Below, in pieces: positions 40,728 through 52,302 of a stretch of 64,000 bases of DNA. A program made the translations under genes and the position numbers. This DNA is from an uncultured Steroidobacter sp. (lineage in GTDB: Bacteria; Pseudomonadota; Gammaproteobacteria; Steroidobacterales; Steroidobacteraceae), in contig CAMLEO010000001.1 of assembly GCA_946478975.1 (NCBI GenBank), positions 1 through 64,000 on the forward strand. Direction: 5' to 3'. A model generated the notes under the pieces. That model saw nothing but the letters and a program-made list of their open reading frames with translations. It was not told where the DNA came from and did no database searches. Position 1 is the stretch's first letter; each line of letters begins with the position of its first letter.

Positions 40728-42115
40728 TGGCTTGGCGTTTGAGTGAAATCATTCGGTGCGTTGAAAATGCGGGAGGGGGGCAGCTCGCCGGCAGCGATCG
40801 CGAATTCAGCAGCGTTTCCACCGACACGCGCACGCTCAAGCCGGGCGCTTTGTTTGTTGCGCTGACCGGGCCGACGTTCGATGGCCATGACTTCGTGGCG
40901 ACGGCGGCCCAGAACGGCGCGGCGGCTGCGCTCGTGTCCCGGCGGCTTCCTGTCGATCTGCCGCAGGTCGTCGTGCCCGATCCGTTGGCGGCGCTGTCGA
41001 CGTTTGCTCGCGAGTGGCGCCGGCAGTTTCACATTCCTGTCGTGGGCGTGACCGGCAGCAACGGCAAGACCACGACCAAAGAATTGATCGGCTCGATCCT
41101 GACGCAGCTCGGGCCGACGCTGGTCACGCGCGGCAATTTGAACAATCACATCGGTGTGCCGCTGACGCTGCTGGAGCTGAAGCCGGAGCACAAGTACGCC
41201 GTGATCGAGATGGGCGCGAATCACATTGGTGAGATTGCGCACCTGGCGAGCATCGCCGAGCCGACGATCGGCATCGTCACTAATGCTGGCGCCGCGCACC
41301 TCGAAGGGTTCGGTAGCCTGCAAGGCGTCGCGACCGGCAAAGGTGAAATGTTTCAGGCGCTGCCGTCTTTGGGCGTGGCGGTCATCAATGCGGACGATCA
41401 GTTCGCTCCGGTGTGGCGCGACCTGAGCAGCGCCGAGCGCATTCTCACATTCGGCTTCGAACAGCCCGCCGACTTCATGGCGCACAAAGTACGTGAGATC
41501 AGCGTCGTCGCCGGTTTCCGCAGCGAGTTCGATCTCGCGACACCCGATGGAACGGTCGCTGCGACGTTGCCGCTCGCGGGTCTTCACAACCTGCGCAACG
41601 CGCTGGGCGCTGCGGCCGCGGCGTGTGCCGCCGGTGCATCGATCGAACAAATCGTCGTCGGCCTGGCGGCGATGAAAGCGGTGTCCGGACGGCTGGAACT
41701 GAAGCCGGCGATCAACGGCGCCTACCTGGTCGACGACTCTTACAACGCCAATCCCAGCTCGCTCAAAGCGGGCCTCGATGCGCTCAAGAGTTTTGGCGGC
41801 GCGCGCTGGCTGGTGCTGGGGGAAATGAAAGAGCTGGGCGACGCGAGCAACGAGTTGCACGCCGAAGTGGGGCGCTACGCGAAGCAGGCGGGCATCCAAC
41901 GTTTGCTCGCGATCGGCGAGGGGGCGCGCTATTCGGTCGAGGCCTTCGGACCCGGCGCGCAATGGTTTGCAGATATCGATGCGTTGATCCGCGATGCGAA
42001 GGCGTCGCTGAGCAGCGGCGTGGCGGTACTCATCAAGGGCTCGCGAGCGAATCGGCTGGAACGGGTGTCAGCCGCGCTGTCTGCGTGGCCGGCAACGAAT
42101 AGCAACGGTCACTAA
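40724..42115 (+). CDS. murF: UDP-MurNAc-pentapeptide synthetase MurF
   Basis: ATP-dependent addition of D-Ala-D-Ala to the UDP-MurNAc tripeptide. 463 aa with G-S-N-G-K-T-T-T-K as ATP loop, [20 protein letters not shown] and D-S-Y-N-A-N-P-S-S in the C-terminal domain. GAGGAGG precedes the start, which overlaps the murE stop by four bases (ATGATGG). Confidence 0.97.
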   Translation: MMAWRLSEIIRCVENAGGGQLAGSDREFSSVSTDTRTLKPGALFVALTGPTFDGHDFVATAAQNGAAAALVSRRLPVDLPQVVVPDPLAALSTFAREWRRQFHIPVVGVTGSNGKTTTKELIGSILTQLGPTLVTRGNLNNHIGVPLTLLELKPEHKYAVIEMGANHIGEIAHLASIAEPTIGIVTNAGAAHLEGFGSLQGVATGKGEMFQALPSLGVAVINADDQFAPVWRDLSSAERILTFGFEQPADFMAHKVREISVVAGFRSEFDLATPDGTVAATLPLAGLHNLRNALGAAAAACAAGASIEQIVVGLAAMKAVSGRLELKPAINGAYLVDDSYNANPSSLKAGLDALKSFGGARWLVLGEMKELGDASNELHAEVGRYAKQAGIQRLLAIGEGARYSVEAFGPGAQWFADIDALIRDAKASLSSGVAVLIKGSRANRLERVSAALSAWPATNSNGH

Positions 42116-42138
42116 CCGAACCAAGAGCACGACAACGA

Positions 42139-43221
42139 ATGCTGCTGTACTTAACCAAACAGCTCGCCCTGCTGGAAGGCGCGTTTCGCGTCTTCCAGTA
42201 CCTGACTTTGCGCGCCATCCTGGGCGCGCTCACGGCGCTGCTGATTTCTTTCATGATCGGCCCGTGGATGATCCAGAAGCTGTCGATGAATCAGATCGGG
42301 CAGCGCGTGCGCGACGACGGCCCGAAGTCACATCTGCCGAAAGCCGGCACGCCGACCATGGGCGGCCTGCTGATCCTGGTCGCGATCACCTTCAGCACCC
42401 TGCTGTGGGCGGATCTGAGCAATCACTTCGTGTGGGTCACGCTGCTGGTGACGCTGGCGTTCGGGCTGATCGGCTTCTGGGACGATTATCTGAAGCTGGT
42501 GGTCGGCAACAGCCGCGGCCTGATCGCTCGTTACAAATATTTCTGGCAATCGGTCGCCGGCCTCGGCTGCGCGATCGCGCTCTACATCACCGCGAAGTCG
42601 CCGGCCGAGACTGCGTTGTTCGTGCCGGTGTTCAAGACCGTCATGGTGCCGTTGGGCATGGGTTACATCGCGCTCGCGTACTTCGTGGTCGTGGGCACGA
42701 GCAATGCGGTGAATCTCACGGACGGACTGGATGGCTTGGCAATCATGCCCGCCGTGCTGGTGGGCGGTGCGTTGGGAGTGTTCGCCTATGCAACAGGTAA
42801 TGCTGTGTTCTCGGGCTATCTCGGCATCCCTTTCATCGAGGGCACGGGTGAAATCCTGGTGTTTTGCGCGACGCTGGTCGGCGCGGGTCTCGGCTTTCTC
42901 TGGTTCAACACCTATCCCGCGCAAGTTTTCATGGGCGACATCGGAGCGCTCGCCCTCGGTGCGGCACTAGGAGTCGTCGCCGTCATCGTGCGCCAGGAGA
43001 TCGTGCTGTTCATCATGGGCGGCGTGTTCGTGATGGAAACGGTGTCGGTGATCCTGCAGGTGACCTCGTTCAAGCTCACCGGCAAGCGCATCTTCCGCAT
43101 GGCGCCGATTCATCATCACTTCGAGCTCAAGGGCTGGGCCGAGCCGAAGGTCATCGTGCGCTTCTGGATCATCTCGGTGATCCTGGTGCTGGTCGGGCTC
43201 GCGACATTGAAGGTGCGCTGA
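42139..43221 (+). CDS. mraY: Phospho-MurNAc-pentapeptide translocase MraY
   Basis: Integral membrane enzyme (about ten helices, 360 aa) that transfers phospho-MurNAc-pentapeptide to undecaprenyl phosphate, forming lipid I. Signature segments: K-A-G-T-P-T-M-G-G (cytoplasmic loop 1), D-D-Y-L-K catalytic aspartates, N-L-T-D-G-L-D-G-L and the H-H-H-F-E loop. Starts 23 bases after murF. Confidence 0.97.
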   Translation: MLLYLTKQLALLEGAFRVFQYLTLRAILGALTALLISFMIGPWMIQKLSMNQIGQRVRDDGPKSHLPKAGTPTMGGLLILVAITFSTLLWADLSNHFVWVTLLVTLAFGLIGFWDDYLKLVVGNSRGLIARYKYFWQSVAGLGCAIALYITAKSPAETALFVPVFKTVMVPLGMGYIALAYFVVVGTSNAVNLTDGLDGLAIMPAVLVGGALGVFAYATGNAVFSGYLGIPFIEGTGEILVFCATLVGAGLGFLWFNTYPAQVFMGDIGALALGAALGVVAVIVRQEIVLFIMGGVFVMETVSVILQVTSFKLTGKRIFRMAPIHHHFELKGWAEPKVIVRFWIISVILVLVGLATLKVR

Positions 43222-43225
43222 CCCG

Positions 43226-44566
43226 ATGAGCCCGCACACTCCCAACAACCTTTCCATCGTCGTCGGCCTGGGCCGGACGGGGTTGTCGTGCGCGCGATAT
43301 TTGCAATCGCGAGGGATTCCTTTTGCCGTAACGGACAACCGCGCGTCGCCGCCGGAAGCCGGTGCGCTTCGTGAGTTGGCTCCGAATGTTCAGATGCGCT
43401 TCGGCGCGTTCGATGAGTCGCTGTTGAACAGCGCCTCGCAGATCGTTGCCTCGCCGGGCGTGTCGTTGCGCGAGCCGTTCCTGGTGAAGGCTGCGGTCCG
43501 CGGCCTTCCCATCATTGGTGACATCGAGTTGTTCGTGCGCGAAGCGAAGGCGCCGATCGCCGCGATCACCGGCACGAACGGCAAGAGCACTGTGACGACA
43601 CTGGTCGGCTTGATGGCAAACGCTGCCGGCCGTCGCGCGATTGCGGGTGGCAACCTCGGTCGGCCCGCGTTGGAACTGTTGAACGATCCGGTGCCGGAGC
43701 TGTACGTGATGGAGCTGTCGAGCTTCCAGCTCGATACCACGCTGTCGTTGCGAGCGGCTGCGGCCACCGTGCTGAATGTCACGCCCGATCACATGGACCG
43801 CTACGCGACCATCGAGGAATACGCGGCGTCCAAGGAACGCATCTATCAAGGGTGCAAAGCTGCGATCGTGAACATGGACGACGTGGCCGTGCGCAGCATG
43901 CGTTACCAGTCGGCGCGTGTGCTGGGGTTCAGCCTGCACGCCGATCCGAGTGCCGAGTATTACGTCCACACGCAAGGCGACGACGTGATTCTCATGCGTG
44001 GTCGCGAGCGCTTGATCGCGATGTCCGAGTTGAAGATCACCGGGTTGCACAACGCCGCGAATGCACTGGCATCGCTCGCGATGTGCGAGGCGCTGGAGTT
44101 GTCACGTTCCGCATGTTTGCAGGCGCTGCGTGATTTCCCGGGACTGCCGCATCGTTCGCGGTGGGTCGCGGATATCAACGGTGTGCGATTCGTCGACGAC
44201 TCCAAAGGCACCAACGTCGGCGCGACGCTCGCGGCTGTCGCCGGCATGCCCGGTTCGCTGGTCGTGATCGCGGGTGGCCAGGGCAAAGGTCAGGACTTCA
44301 AGCCGCTCGCTCAAGCGTTCCGTGGCAAGGTTCGGCACGTCGTGCTGCTGGGTCAGGATGCGAAGCTGGTGGACTCGGCGCTGCAAGGCGTGGCGACGAC
44401 GCAGTTCGCGAGAGATATGGACGATGCCGTTCGGCTCGCCGCCAACGCGGCTCGCCCCGGCGAAACGGTCTTGCTGTCGCCCGCGTGCGCGAGCCTCGAT
44501 ATGTTTCGTGATTACAGCCATCGCGGCGATGTGTTCGCGGCGGCGGTGAAGGGGTTGCAGGCATGA
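43226..44566 (+). CDS. murD: UDP-MurNAc-alanine:D-glutamate ligase MurD
   Basis: Adds D-glutamate to UDP-MurNAc-L-Ala, 446 aa. N-terminal Rossmann segment V-V-G-L-G-R-T-G-L-S, ATP loop G-T-N-G-K-S-T-V, and C-terminal D-D-S-K-G-T-N-V-G-A-T. Overlaps ftsW by four bases. Confidence 0.97.
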   Translation: MSPHTPNNLSIVVGLGRTGLSCARYLQSRGIPFAVTDNRASPPEAGALRELAPNVQMRFGAFDESLLNSASQIVASPGVSLREPFLVKAAVRGLPIIGDIELFVREAKAPIAAITGTNGKSTVTTLVGLMANAAGRRAIAGGNLGRPALELLNDPVPELYVMELSSFQLDTTLSLRAAAATVLNVTPDHMDRYATIEEYAASKERIYQGCKAAIVNMDDVAVRSMRYQSARVLGFSLHADPSAEYYVHTQGDDVILMRGRERLIAMSELKITGLHNAANALASLAMCEALELSRSACLQALRDFPGLPHRSRWVADINGVRFVDDSKGTNVGATLAAVAGMPGSLVVIAGGQGKGQDFKPLAQAFRGKVRHVVLLGQDAKLVDSALQGVATTQFARDMDDAVRLAANAARPGETVLLSPACASLDMFRDYSHRGDVFAAAVKGLQA

Positions 44567-45765
44567 ACGCAGCAACTCTGACCTTCGCTCGATCCAACGG
44601 CCGGCCGCGACGCTTCGCGTTCGACAACGTGATGTTGTTGACCATCGCGGGCTTGCTGCTGCTCGGCCTGGTGATGATGACCTCGGCGTCAGTGTCGATC
44701 GCGGACAAGCAGACGCACGATCCGCTGTATTTCCTGACCCGCCAGCTGTGGGGCGTGGGATTCGGCATCGTCGGCGCCGGCATCATGATGATGATTCCGA
44801 CCACGGTGTGGGAACGGATGGCGATGCCGCTGCTGCTGATCGCATTCGTGTTCCTGTTGCTGGTGTTGATCCCCGGCATCGGTCATGAAGTGAACGGCAG
44901 CCGTCGCTGGCTGCGCGCGGGCTTCATGAACTTCCAGGCGTCGGAGCTGGCGCGCGTCCTCCTACTTATATATCTGGCCAGCTACGTCGTGCGTAAGCAG
45001 TCGGAGCTGAAGGAAGAGCTGCGCGGCTTCCTCAAGCCGCTCGGCGTGCTGATGGGTGCGGCCGCATTCTTATTAATGGAGCCGGACTTCGGTGCGGCGA
45101 CGGTGCTCGTCGCCACTGGCCTCGCGGTGTTGTTCCTGGCCGGCGTGAAGCTGCGTCATTTCTTCGCGCTGGTCGCAATTGCCGCGGCTGGCATGGCGGT
45201 GATCGCGGTGACTTCGGCGTATCGCTTGAAGCGCCTGACCGCGTTCATGGACCCGTGGGCCGATCCGTTCAACTCGGGCTTCCAGCTGACGCAGTCGCTG
45301 ATCGCGATCGGTCGTGGCGAGATGTTTGGCGTCGGCCTCGGCTCCAGCGTGCAGAAGTTGTTCTATTTGCCCGAGGCGCACACCGACTTCGTCTTCGCCG
45401 TGCTTGCCGAGGAGCTGGGCCTGGTCGGCGTGATCTTCACGCTGGCGCTGTTCATCCTGCTCGTATGGCGCAGCTTTCATATTTCGCGCCTGGCCGCACA
45501 GGCCGGCCTCGCATTCCAGGCGTACTGCGCGGCCGCGTTCGGCATCTGGCTGGCGTTGCAAACATTCATCAACGTCGGCGTGAACATGGGCATCCTGCCG
45601 ACCAAGGGTTTGACCTTGCCGCTGATGTCCTACGGCGGTTCGAGCGTGATGGTCACGCTCGGCTGGCTCGGCTTCATCATGCGCATTCATCACGAAGCGA
45701 CCACGTCAGGCCGGCTGGCAGTCGCGCGTACTCCTCGTCGGGAACGAGAGGAGAGCATGGAATGA
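44563..45765 (+). CDS. ftsW: Septal peptidoglycan glycosyltransferase FtsW
   Basis: SEDS-family lipid II polymerase of the divisome, 400 aa with about ten membrane helices. Typical features are N-G-S-R-R-W-L, F-Q-A-S-E-L-A-R, E-P-D-F-G-A (catalytic Asp region), Q-S-L-I-A-I-G-R-G and P-L-M-S-Y-G-G-S. Its partner transpeptidase FtsI is encoded in the same cluster. Four-base overlaps with murD and murG. Confidence 0.97.
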   Translation: MNAATLTFARSNGRPRRFAFDNVMLLTIAGLLLLGLVMMTSASVSIADKQTHDPLYFLTRQLWGVGFGIVGAGIMMMIPTTVWERMAMPLLLIAFVFLLLVLIPGIGHEVNGSRRWLRAGFMNFQASELARVLLLIYLASYVVRKQSELKEELRGFLKPLGVLMGAAAFLLMEPDFGAATVLVATGLAVLFLAGVKLRHFFALVAIAAAGMAVIAVTSAYRLKRLTAFMDPWADPFNSGFQLTQSLIAIGRGEMFGVGLGSSVQKLFYLPEAHTDFVFAVLAEELGLVGVIFTLALFILLVWRSFHISRLAAQAGLAFQAYCAAAFGIWLALQTFINVGVNMGILPTKGLTLPLMSYGGSSVMVTLGWLGFIMRIHHEATTSGRLAVARTPRREREESME

Positions 45766-46850
45766 AGCGCACGGTGCTGATCATGGCAGGCGGAACCGGC
45801 GGGCACGTGTTTCCTGCGCTTGCTGCTGCTCGCGTGCTTCGCGAACGCGGCTTCGAGCCGGTGTGGTTGGGAACTCGCAAAGGTCTCGAAGCCAAGCTCG
45901 TGCCGCCGGCGCAAATCGAAATCGAGTGGATCTCGATGAGCGGCCTGCGCGGTAAAGGTGCGGCCACGTTGCTGCTGGCACCTTTCAAAGTTGCGATTGC
46001 GATCTGGCAGAGCCTGCAAGTGATCCGTCGACGCAAGCCGGTCGTGGTGCTCGGCGCAGGTGGATTTGTTGCCGGTCCCGGCGGCGTGGCTGCATGGCTC
46101 ACGCGTCGACCGCTGGTGATTCACGAACAAAACGCGGTCGCCGGCATGACCAATCGCATGCTGTCGCATCTCGCTCGCCGGGTGCTCGAAGCGTTTCCGA
46201 AGAGTTTTCCTTCGGGCACGCGTGCGGAGCAGGTCGGCAACCCGGTGCGACGTGAGATTGCGTCGCTGGCACCGCCCGAGCAGCGCTTCGATGCGCGACA
46301 AGGGCCGCTGCGCATGCTCGTGATCGGCGGCAGCCAGGGTGCGGCCAAACTCAACGCGAATGTGCCGGCGGCGCTCGCGACGCTCGACGAAGCATCGCGG
46401 CCCATCGTCATTCATCAAGCCGGTGAGCGACACATCGACGTCGCACGCCAGACCTATGAGAAACACGGAGTGAAGGCCGACGTGCGTGCCTTCATCACTG
46501 ATATGGCTGAAGCCTACAGCTGGGCCGACGTGGTGGTGTGCCGGTCCGGCGCGCTCACGGTGTCGGAACTGGCAGCCGCGGGATTGCCCGCGATTTTTGT
46601 GCCGTTCGCAGCAGCGGTGGACGATCATCAAACGCTGAACGCCAAGTTCCTGGTCGACGCGCAGGCGGGCATCTCGATTGCCGAGCGCGATCTCACCGCC
46701 GAGCGCCTGTCTCAGGAACTGAAGAAACTGTTGAGCGGCGGACGAGAGCAGCTCAAGGCGATGGCGATTCGCGCTCGCTCGGTGGCGATCACCGACGCCG
46801 ATGTGCGTCTCGCTGATGCCTGCGTCGCTGCGGCGGGAGGTGTCGCATGA
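45762..46850 (+). CDS. murG: Lipid I GlcNAc transferase MurG
   Basis: GT28-family enzyme that converts lipid I to lipid II at the cytoplasmic face, 362 aa. G-G-T-G-G-H at the N-terminus, G-G-S-Q-G-A in the second domain, and [11 protein letters not shown] for UDP-GlcNAc binding. The ATG at 45762 overlaps the ftsW stop by four bases. Confidence 0.97.
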   Translation: MKRTVLIMAGGTGGHVFPALAAARVLRERGFEPVWLGTRKGLEAKLVPPAQIEIEWISMSGLRGKGAATLLLAPFKVAIAIWQSLQVIRRRKPVVVLGAGGFVAGPGGVAAWLTRRPLVIHEQNAVAGMTNRMLSHLARRVLEAFPKSFPSGTRAEQVGNPVRREIASLAPPEQRFDARQGPLRMLVIGGSQGAAKLNANVPAALATLDEASRPIVIHQAGERHIDVARQTYEKHGVKADVRAFITDMAEAYSWADVVVCRSGALTVSELAAAGLPAIFVPFAAAVDDHQTLNAKFLVDAQAGISIAERDLTAERLSQELKKLLSGGREQLKAMAIRARSVAITDADVRLADACVAAAGGVA

Positions 46851-48274
46851 AAGATCGCATGCGTCGCATTCATCGCATTCATTTCGTCGGCATCGGCGGC
46901 AGCGGCATGGGCGGCATCGCCGAAGTGTTGCTGAACCTCGGTTATGAAGTTCAGGGCAGCGACCTGAAGCCGAACGCGGTCACGCAGCGGCTCACGCGCC
47001 TGGGTGCAAACATCAAGATCGGTCACGCCGCCGAGAACGTCGGTCAAGCGGACGTGCTGGTGGTATCGACCGCGGTTCATTCGAACAATCCCGAGGTCGT
47101 CGAGGCCAAGTCGCGGCGCCTGCCGATCGTGCAGCGTGCGGTGATGCTCGGCGAGTTGATGCGCTTCCGTTATTCGGTCGCCGTCGCAGGTACGCACGGC
47201 AAGACCACAACGACCAGCATGGTCGCGTCCATTCTCGCCGAAGGCGGGCTCGATCCGACGTTCGTCATTGGCGGCCGCTTGAAGAGCGCCGACAGCAACG
47301 CGCGCCTGGGCACCGGTCAATATCTCGTGGCCGAAGCGGACGAGAGCGACGCCTCGTTCATGCACCTGCAGCCGATGATCGCGATCGTCACCAACGTCGA
47401 CAACGATCATCTCGGCACGCACGAGGGCGACTTCGAGCGCTTGAAACAAAGCTTCATCGACTTCCTGCACAACCTGCCGTTCTACGGCCTCGCGGTGATG
47501 TGCGCCGACGACGCGGTGACCAAGAGCCTGGTGCCGCGAGTCGCGCGCCCGGTTGTGACTTACGGCATCGAGAGCGATGCGGACCTTCGTGCAATCAACA
47601 TTGTCCGTCAGGGCATGCAGACTCGCTTCGACGTGCAACGGCGCGGCAGCGAGCAAACATTGTCGGTGCAGCTGAATCTTCCCGGAACTCACAACGTGCT
47701 CAATTCGCTCGCGGCGATCGCGGTGGCGAAGGAGCTGGAAGTGAGCGACGCGGCGATTCAGTCGGCGCTCGCCTCGTTCCACGGTGTCGATCGTCGCCTG
47801 CAGCAGTACGGCGATGTGCAGATCGCTGCTGGGCGCGTGACGATCATCGACGACTACGGACACCACCCGACGGAACTGGCGGCGACGCTGGAAGCGATCC
47901 GGCAGGGCTGGCCGAACCGCCGCATCCTGCTCGCGTTCCAGCCGCATCGTTACACCCGTACTCACGATCTGCTCGATGACTTCGCGCGCGTGCTGGCGGC
48001 GAACGCCGATGCGTTGATCGTGACCGAGGTGTATGCGGCCGGCGAGACGCCAATCGCGGGTGCTGATGGCAAAGCGATCTGTCGAGCGGTGCGCTCGCAT
48101 GGTCGCGTCGAGCCGGTGTTCATCGAGAAGATCGAAGAGCTGCCGCGCGCGCTGATTCAGATTGCTCGCGACGGCGATGTGATCGTGACCATGGGTGCAG
48201 GCAGCATCGGCAGCGCTGCGCCGGAGCTGCCGGCCGCGTTGACGGCATTGTCGGCCGAGCGGAGACAGCCATGA
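46847..48274 (+). CDS. murC: UDP-MurNAc:L-alanine ligase MurC
   Basis: First amino-acid ligase of the stem peptide, 475 aa. N-terminal [16 protein letters not shown] loop [18 protein letters not shown] and the C-terminal F-Q-P-H-R-Y-T-R-T. Overlaps murG and murB by four bases each. Confidence 0.97.
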   Translation: MKDRMRRIHRIHFVGIGGSGMGGIAEVLLNLGYEVQGSDLKPNAVTQRLTRLGANIKIGHAAENVGQADVLVVSTAVHSNNPEVVEAKSRRLPIVQRAVMLGELMRFRYSVAVAGTHGKTTTTSMVASILAEGGLDPTFVIGGRLKSADSNARLGTGQYLVAEADESDASFMHLQPMIAIVTNVDNDHLGTHEGDFERLKQSFIDFLHNLPFYGLAVMCADDAVTKSLVPRVARPVVTYGIESDADLRAINIVRQGMQTRFDVQRRGSEQTLSVQLNLPGTHNVLNSLAAIAVAKELEVSDAAIQSALASFHGVDRRLQQYGDVQIAAGRVTIIDDYGHHPTELAATLEAIRQGWPNRRILLAFQPHRYTRTHDLLDDFARVLAANADALIVTEVYAAGETPIAGADGKAICRAVRSHGRVEPVFIEKIEELPRALIQIARDGDVIVTMGAGSIGSAAPELPAALTALSAERRQP

Positions 48275-49185
48275 ACGCGCTGTCGCTGCCAACCGATCTG
48301 GAAGCGCGCGTACGTCGCGGCGAGCCGATGTCGAAACATACGTCGTGGCACGTGGGCGGTCCGGCGGAATTGTTTTTTACGCCGCTCGACGTTGCGGATG
48401 TTTCAGCGTTCCTGAAGAGCCTGCAGCCGGGAACTCCTGTGATGTGGATTGGCTTGGGTAGCAATCTGCTCGTGCGCGACGGCGGCATTCGCGGCGCGGT
48501 GATCGAGACTCATGGCGTGTTCGATGAATTGGAACGACGAAGTGACAACGAGGTTTGGTGTGGCAGCGGCGTCGCCTGCGCGAAGCTCGCCAAACAATGC
48601 ATCAAGTGGGGACTGGGCCCGGCGGAATTTTTCGCGGGCATTCCCGGCACGCTCGGCGGAGCGCTCGCCATGAACGCCGGCGCGTTCGGCGGCGAGACGT
48701 GGCGCCATGTGATGTCTGTTGCTGTCGTTGACCGCAATGGTGTGCGTCGTGAACGACCGGCCTCGGATTACACAGTGGGTTATCGCCACGTGTCCGGTGC
48801 AAGTCACAACTTGGGCGACGAGTGGTTTCTCGGTGCGTCGTTGCGGTTCGAGTCGCGGCCGGGCGTGAGCAACGACGACATCAAACAGTTGCTGGCTCGT
48901 CGCAAGGCGACGCAGCCGATTCAGGAATGGTCGTGCGGATCGGTGTTCACCAATCCGCCGGGCGATCACGCCGCACGCTTGATCGAGTCGGCGGGGCTGA
49001 AGGGGCATCGCATCGGCGGCGCGCGAGTGTCGGAGATGCACGCGAACTTCATCGTCAACGACGGCAGCGCGAGCGCCGCGGACATCGAGCAATTGATCCG
49101 TCACGTACAGCAGACGGTGGAACAAAAACATGGTGTGCGGCTCACCACCGAGGTGCGCATCGTGGGCGAGGTGAGTCATGGCTGA
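48271..49185 (+). CDS. murB: UDP-N-acetylenolpyruvoylglucosamine reductase MurB
   Basis: FAD/NADPH-dependent reductase making UDP-MurNAc. 304 aa, shorter than E. coli MurB (about 342) and with the features of the compact type II form: [40 protein letters not shown] and H-A-N-F-I-V-N. Overlaps ddl by eight bases. Confidence 0.95.
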   Translation: MNALSLPTDLEARVRRGEPMSKHTSWHVGGPAELFFTPLDVADVSAFLKSLQPGTPVMWIGLGSNLLVRDGGIRGAVIETHGVFDELERRSDNEVWCGSGVACAKLAKQCIKWGLGPAEFFAGIPGTLGGALAMNAGAFGGETWRHVMSVAVVDRNGVRRERPASDYTVGYRHVSGASHNLGDEWFLGASLRFESRPGVSNDDIKQLLARRKATQPIQEWSCGSVFTNPPGDHAARLIESAGLKGHRIGGARVSEMHANFIVNDGSASAADIEQLIRHVQQTVEQKHGVRLTTEVRIVGEVSHG

Positions 49186-50128
49186 AAAATTGGCTGCAAA
49201 GCGGATCACCAACCCTCGCGACTTCGGTCGCGTCGCGGTGCTGATGGGCGGCACGTCGTCAGAGCGCGAGGTGTCGCTCGACTCGGGCAAGAATTGTCTC
49301 GAAGCCCTGCAACGCCAGGGCGTCGATGCGTACGCGGTCGACGGCATCCAAGCTTTGGTCACTGAGTTGGTGAACAAACGTTGCCAGCGCGTATTCAACA
49401 TTCTTCACGGCCACGCCGGCGGCGGCGAGGACGGCATCCTGCAAGGTCTGCTGGATGCTTTCGGCGTTCCGTACACGGGCTCGGACGTGCTCGGCTCGGC
49501 GTTGTCGATGGACAAGATCCGCACCAAACAAGTGTGGCTGTCGCTCGGCCTGCCGACGCCTCGTTACATTCGTTTGTCTCGCAACAGCGATGTGGCGAAG
49601 GCGGCGCGCGAGCTGGGCTTGCCGGTGATCATCAAGCCCGCGTGCGAAGGATCGAGCGTCGGTGTGAGCCGCGTATTCAAAGAAGCGGATCTCGGCCAGG
49701 CGGTCGCGCTGGCGGCGCGCTATGAAGGCGAGATGTTGATGGAACAGTTGATCGAGGGCGCCGAGCTCACGGTCAGCATTCTTGGTGACATCGCGCTGCC
49801 GAGCATTCGCATCGTCCCGGCCGGCGAGTACTACGACTATCACGCGAAGTACAAAGCCGAAGACACGCAGTACCTCTGCCCGGGCCTGGAAGGCGTGGCG
49901 GAAACAGAGATTCGCGCGCTCGCGCTGGAAGCGTTCCGCACCGCCGGCTGTTACGGCTGGGGCCGCGTCGACGTCATGCGCGACCGCAACGGCAAGAACT
50001 ATTTGCTGGAAGTGAACACCGCGCCGGGCATGACCAGTCATTCGCTGGTGCCCAAGTCGGCGAAGCAGTTCGGCATCGAGTTCGACGAGCTGGTGTGGCG
50101 AGTCCTCGAAACGAGTTTCCGCGCATGA
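49178..50128 (+). CDS. ddlB: D-alanine:D-alanine ligase DdlB
   Basis: ATP-grasp ligase that makes the D-Ala-D-Ala dipeptide used by MurF. 316 aa with [12 protein letters not shown]-x-[17 protein letters not shown] and [13 protein letters not shown]. Placed between murB and ftsQ as in E. coli; overlaps ftsQ by four bases. Confidence 0.96.
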   Translation: MAEKLAAKRITNPRDFGRVAVLMGGTSSEREVSLDSGKNCLEALQRQGVDAYAVDGIQALVTELVNKRCQRVFNILHGHAGGGEDGILQGLLDAFGVPYTGSDVLGSALSMDKIRTKQVWLSLGLPTPRYIRLSRNSDVAKAARELGLPVIIKPACEGSSVGVSRVFKEADLGQAVALAARYEGEMLMEQLIEGAELTVSILGDIALPSIRIVPAGEYYDYHAKYKAEDTQYLCPGLEGVAETEIRALALEAFRTAGCYGWGRVDVMRDRNGKNYLLEVNTAPGMTSHSLVPKSAKQFGIEFDELVWRVLETSFRA

Positions 50129-50949
50129 TTCTCGGCACACGCAAGCGCAATCGGCGTAAAGCAGGCAGCGACGGCGTCAAGCTGTTCGCGTGGCTGCGGC
50201 CAATGATCGACTCGATCGTCGCGGGCGGCTTGCGCCCGGCGCTGGGTGTGCTCGCGTTGCTGGTTGGCGTCGGTGTGATGGCGTGGGGCCTGATCGTTTC
50301 TTTCGACCGCCCGATCGGCAAGGTCGAAGTGGGCGGACAGTTTCAGCGCGTCGCGCCGTTGCAGATCGAAGAAGTCGTGGCGCCGTTTCGCGGTGCCGGC
50401 TTTCTCTCGATCGATCTGGATGCGCTGCGCGCCGCGGTGGAAACGATTCCATGGGTCGATCGCGCTCGCGTGGAACGCAAATGGCCGAACGGCGTGCGGG
50501 TGTTCATCACCGAACACGTCGCGGCCGCGCGCTGGGGCGAGTCGGGATTGATGAACACTCGCGGCGAATTGTTTCTCGCCAACGCTACGCACATTCCGCC
50601 GGAACTGCCTCAGCTCATCGGGCCGCCGGGCACCGAGACTCAGGTCGCCAAGTTGTATTTGGAAAGTTACCCACGCCTGCTCGGCGTCGGCATGCAGCTG
50701 TCGCGAGTCGAGCTCGACGCACGCGGCGCGTGGCAGCTGACGCTCGGCAACGGCGTGATCGTGCGGCTCGGTCGTCAAGATGTGCCTGCGCGATTGGAAA
50801 GATTCATCAGTGTCGCGAGCCCCGTGGTGGCTGCGCGCGCTGCCGAAGTGAATTACGTCGATCTTCGCTACAGCAACGGTTTCTCTGTCGGCTGGAACGT
50901 TCCCACTCGCGTCGCGCGCGACGCCCAGGATGCTCGCCCTGATGCCTAG
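50125..50949 (+). CDS. ftsQ: Cell division protein FtsQ
   Basis: Bitopic divisome protein, 274 aa: basic cytoplasmic tail, one membrane helix (about residues 33-55), a POTRA domain (about 60-130, V-E-V-G-G-Q-F...[14 protein letters not shown]) and a beta domain (E-H-V-A-A-A-R-W-G onwards). The ATG at 50125 overlaps the ddlB stop by four bases and gives the usual short cytoplasmic tail. Confidence 0.94.
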   Translation: MILGTRKRNRRKAGSDGVKLFAWLRPMIDSIVAGGLRPALGVLALLVGVGVMAWGLIVSFDRPIGKVEVGGQFQRVAPLQIEEVVAPFRGAGFLSIDLDALRAAVETIPWVDRARVERKWPNGVRVFITEHVAAARWGESGLMNTRGELFLANATHIPPELPQLIGPPGTETQVAKLYLESYPRLLGVGMQLSRVELDARGAWQLTLGNGVIVRLGRQDVPARLERFISVASPVVAARAAEVNYVDLRYSNGFSVGWNVPTRVARDAQDARPDA

Positions 50950-52177
50950 AAAGAATGACCGCAACCTGATCGTCGGTCTCGACATCGGCACCTCGAAGGT
51001 GGTGGCGATCGTCGGCGAGATCACGCATGAAGGTCGCATCGAAGTCGTGGGCCTGGGTTCGCATCCGTCGCGAGGACTGAAGCGCGGCGTGGTCGTGAAC
51101 ATCGAATCGACGGTGCAGTCGATCCAGCGCGCCATCGAAGAGGCGGAGCTGATGGCTGGATGTGAGATTCACTCGGTGTATGCGGGCATCGCAGGCAGCC
51201 ACGTGCGCAGCCTGAACTCGCACGGCATCGTCGCGATTCGCAATAAAGAAGTGACGTCCGAAGACGTGGATCGGGTGATCGACGCTGCGCGCGCGGTGGC
51301 GATTCCGGCGGATCAAAAGATCCTGCACATCCTGCCGCAGGAGTTTTTGATCGACAGCCAGGAGGGCATTCGCGAGCCCATCGGCATGTCGGGGGTGCGA
51401 CTGGAAGCGAAAGTTCACATCGTCACGGGCGCGGAGAGCGCGGCACAGAACATTGTGAAGTGCGTGCAGCGTTGTGGGCTCGCGGTCGAGGACATCGTGC
51501 TCGAGCAACTGGCGTCGAGCTACTCGGTGCTGGCCGACGATGAAAAGGAGTTGGGCGTGTGTTTGGTGGACATCGGCGGCGGTACGACCGATCTCGCCGT
51601 GTTCTCGGGCGGCGCGATTCGTCACACCGCAGTCATTCCGATCGCCGGCGATCAAGTGACCAACGACATCGCGGTGAGCCTGCGCACGCCGACGCATCAT
51701 GCCGAGGAGATCAAGATGAAGTTCGCCTGCGCGTTGTCGCAGCTCGCGAACTCGGATGAAACGATCGAGGTGCCGAGCGTGGGCGATCGTCCGCCGCGCC
51801 GGCTGGCGCGCCAGACGCTCGCTGAAGTGGTCGAGCCGCGCTACGAGGAATTGTTTGCTCTGGTGCGCGAAGAGCTGCGCCGTTCGGGCTTCGAGGAAGT
51901 CATCGCCGCCGGCGTCGTGCTCACGGGCGGCAGCGCGAAGATGGAAGGCGCGGTCGAGCTGGCCGAGGAAGTGTTTCATATGCCGGTGCGTTTAGGCATT
52001 CCGCAACACATCACCGGACTGGTCGACGTGGTGAGCAATCCGATTCATTCGACGGGCGTCGGCCTGCTGCTGTACGGCCGTGAGAATTATCTGCGTGGAC
52101 GCCGTGAAATGCCGTTGACGGGCAACGTGCGTGGCGTGTGGGAGCGTATGAAAGCTTGGTTTCAAGGAAATTTTTAA
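50942..52177 (+). CDS. ftsA: Cell division protein FtsA
   Basis: Actin-like membrane tether of FtsZ, 411 aa. ATP-binding motifs: G-L-D-I-G-T-S-K-V near the N-terminus, D-I-G-G-G-T-T-D-L at about 205, and L-T-G-G-S-A-K-M at about 325. The C-terminus is the membrane-targeting amphipathic helix (W-E-R-M-K-A-W-F). The ATG at 50942 is preferred over one four codons upstream; both overlap the ftsQ end. Confidence 0.96.
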   Translation: MPRKNDRNLIVGLDIGTSKVVAIVGEITHEGRIEVVGLGSHPSRGLKRGVVVNIESTVQSIQRAIEEAELMAGCEIHSVYAGIAGSHVRSLNSHGIVAIRNKEVTSEDVDRVIDAARAVAIPADQKILHILPQEFLIDSQEGIREPIGMSGVRLEAKVHIVTGAESAAQNIVKCVQRCGLAVEDIVLEQLASSYSVLADDEKELGVCLVDIGGGTTDLAVFSGGAIRHTAVIPIAGDQVTNDIAVSLRTPTHHAEEIKMKFACALSQLANSDETIEVPSVGDRPPRRLARQTLAEVVEPRYEELFALVREELRRSGFEEVIAAGVVLTGGSAKMEGAVELAEEVFHMPVRLGIPQHITGLVDVVSNPIHSTGVGLLLYGRENYLRGRREMPLTGNVRGVWERMKAWFQGNF

Positions 52178-52302
52178 AACTTAAAGTGTCTGATGAGAAG
52201 AAGGGGACGACTGGGGAAAGGTGAGACGTGCGGCGGGCCTCTGAACCGGCCGCATGTCGGGTTGAAATTTGATTTGTCTCGCTGACATTGAGGGGACTAA
52301 CG

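Noticed and set aside
46712..48292. 526-codon open frame antisense to murC
   Set aside because: Shadow of murC with low-complexity His/Arg-rich translation and no family similarity.
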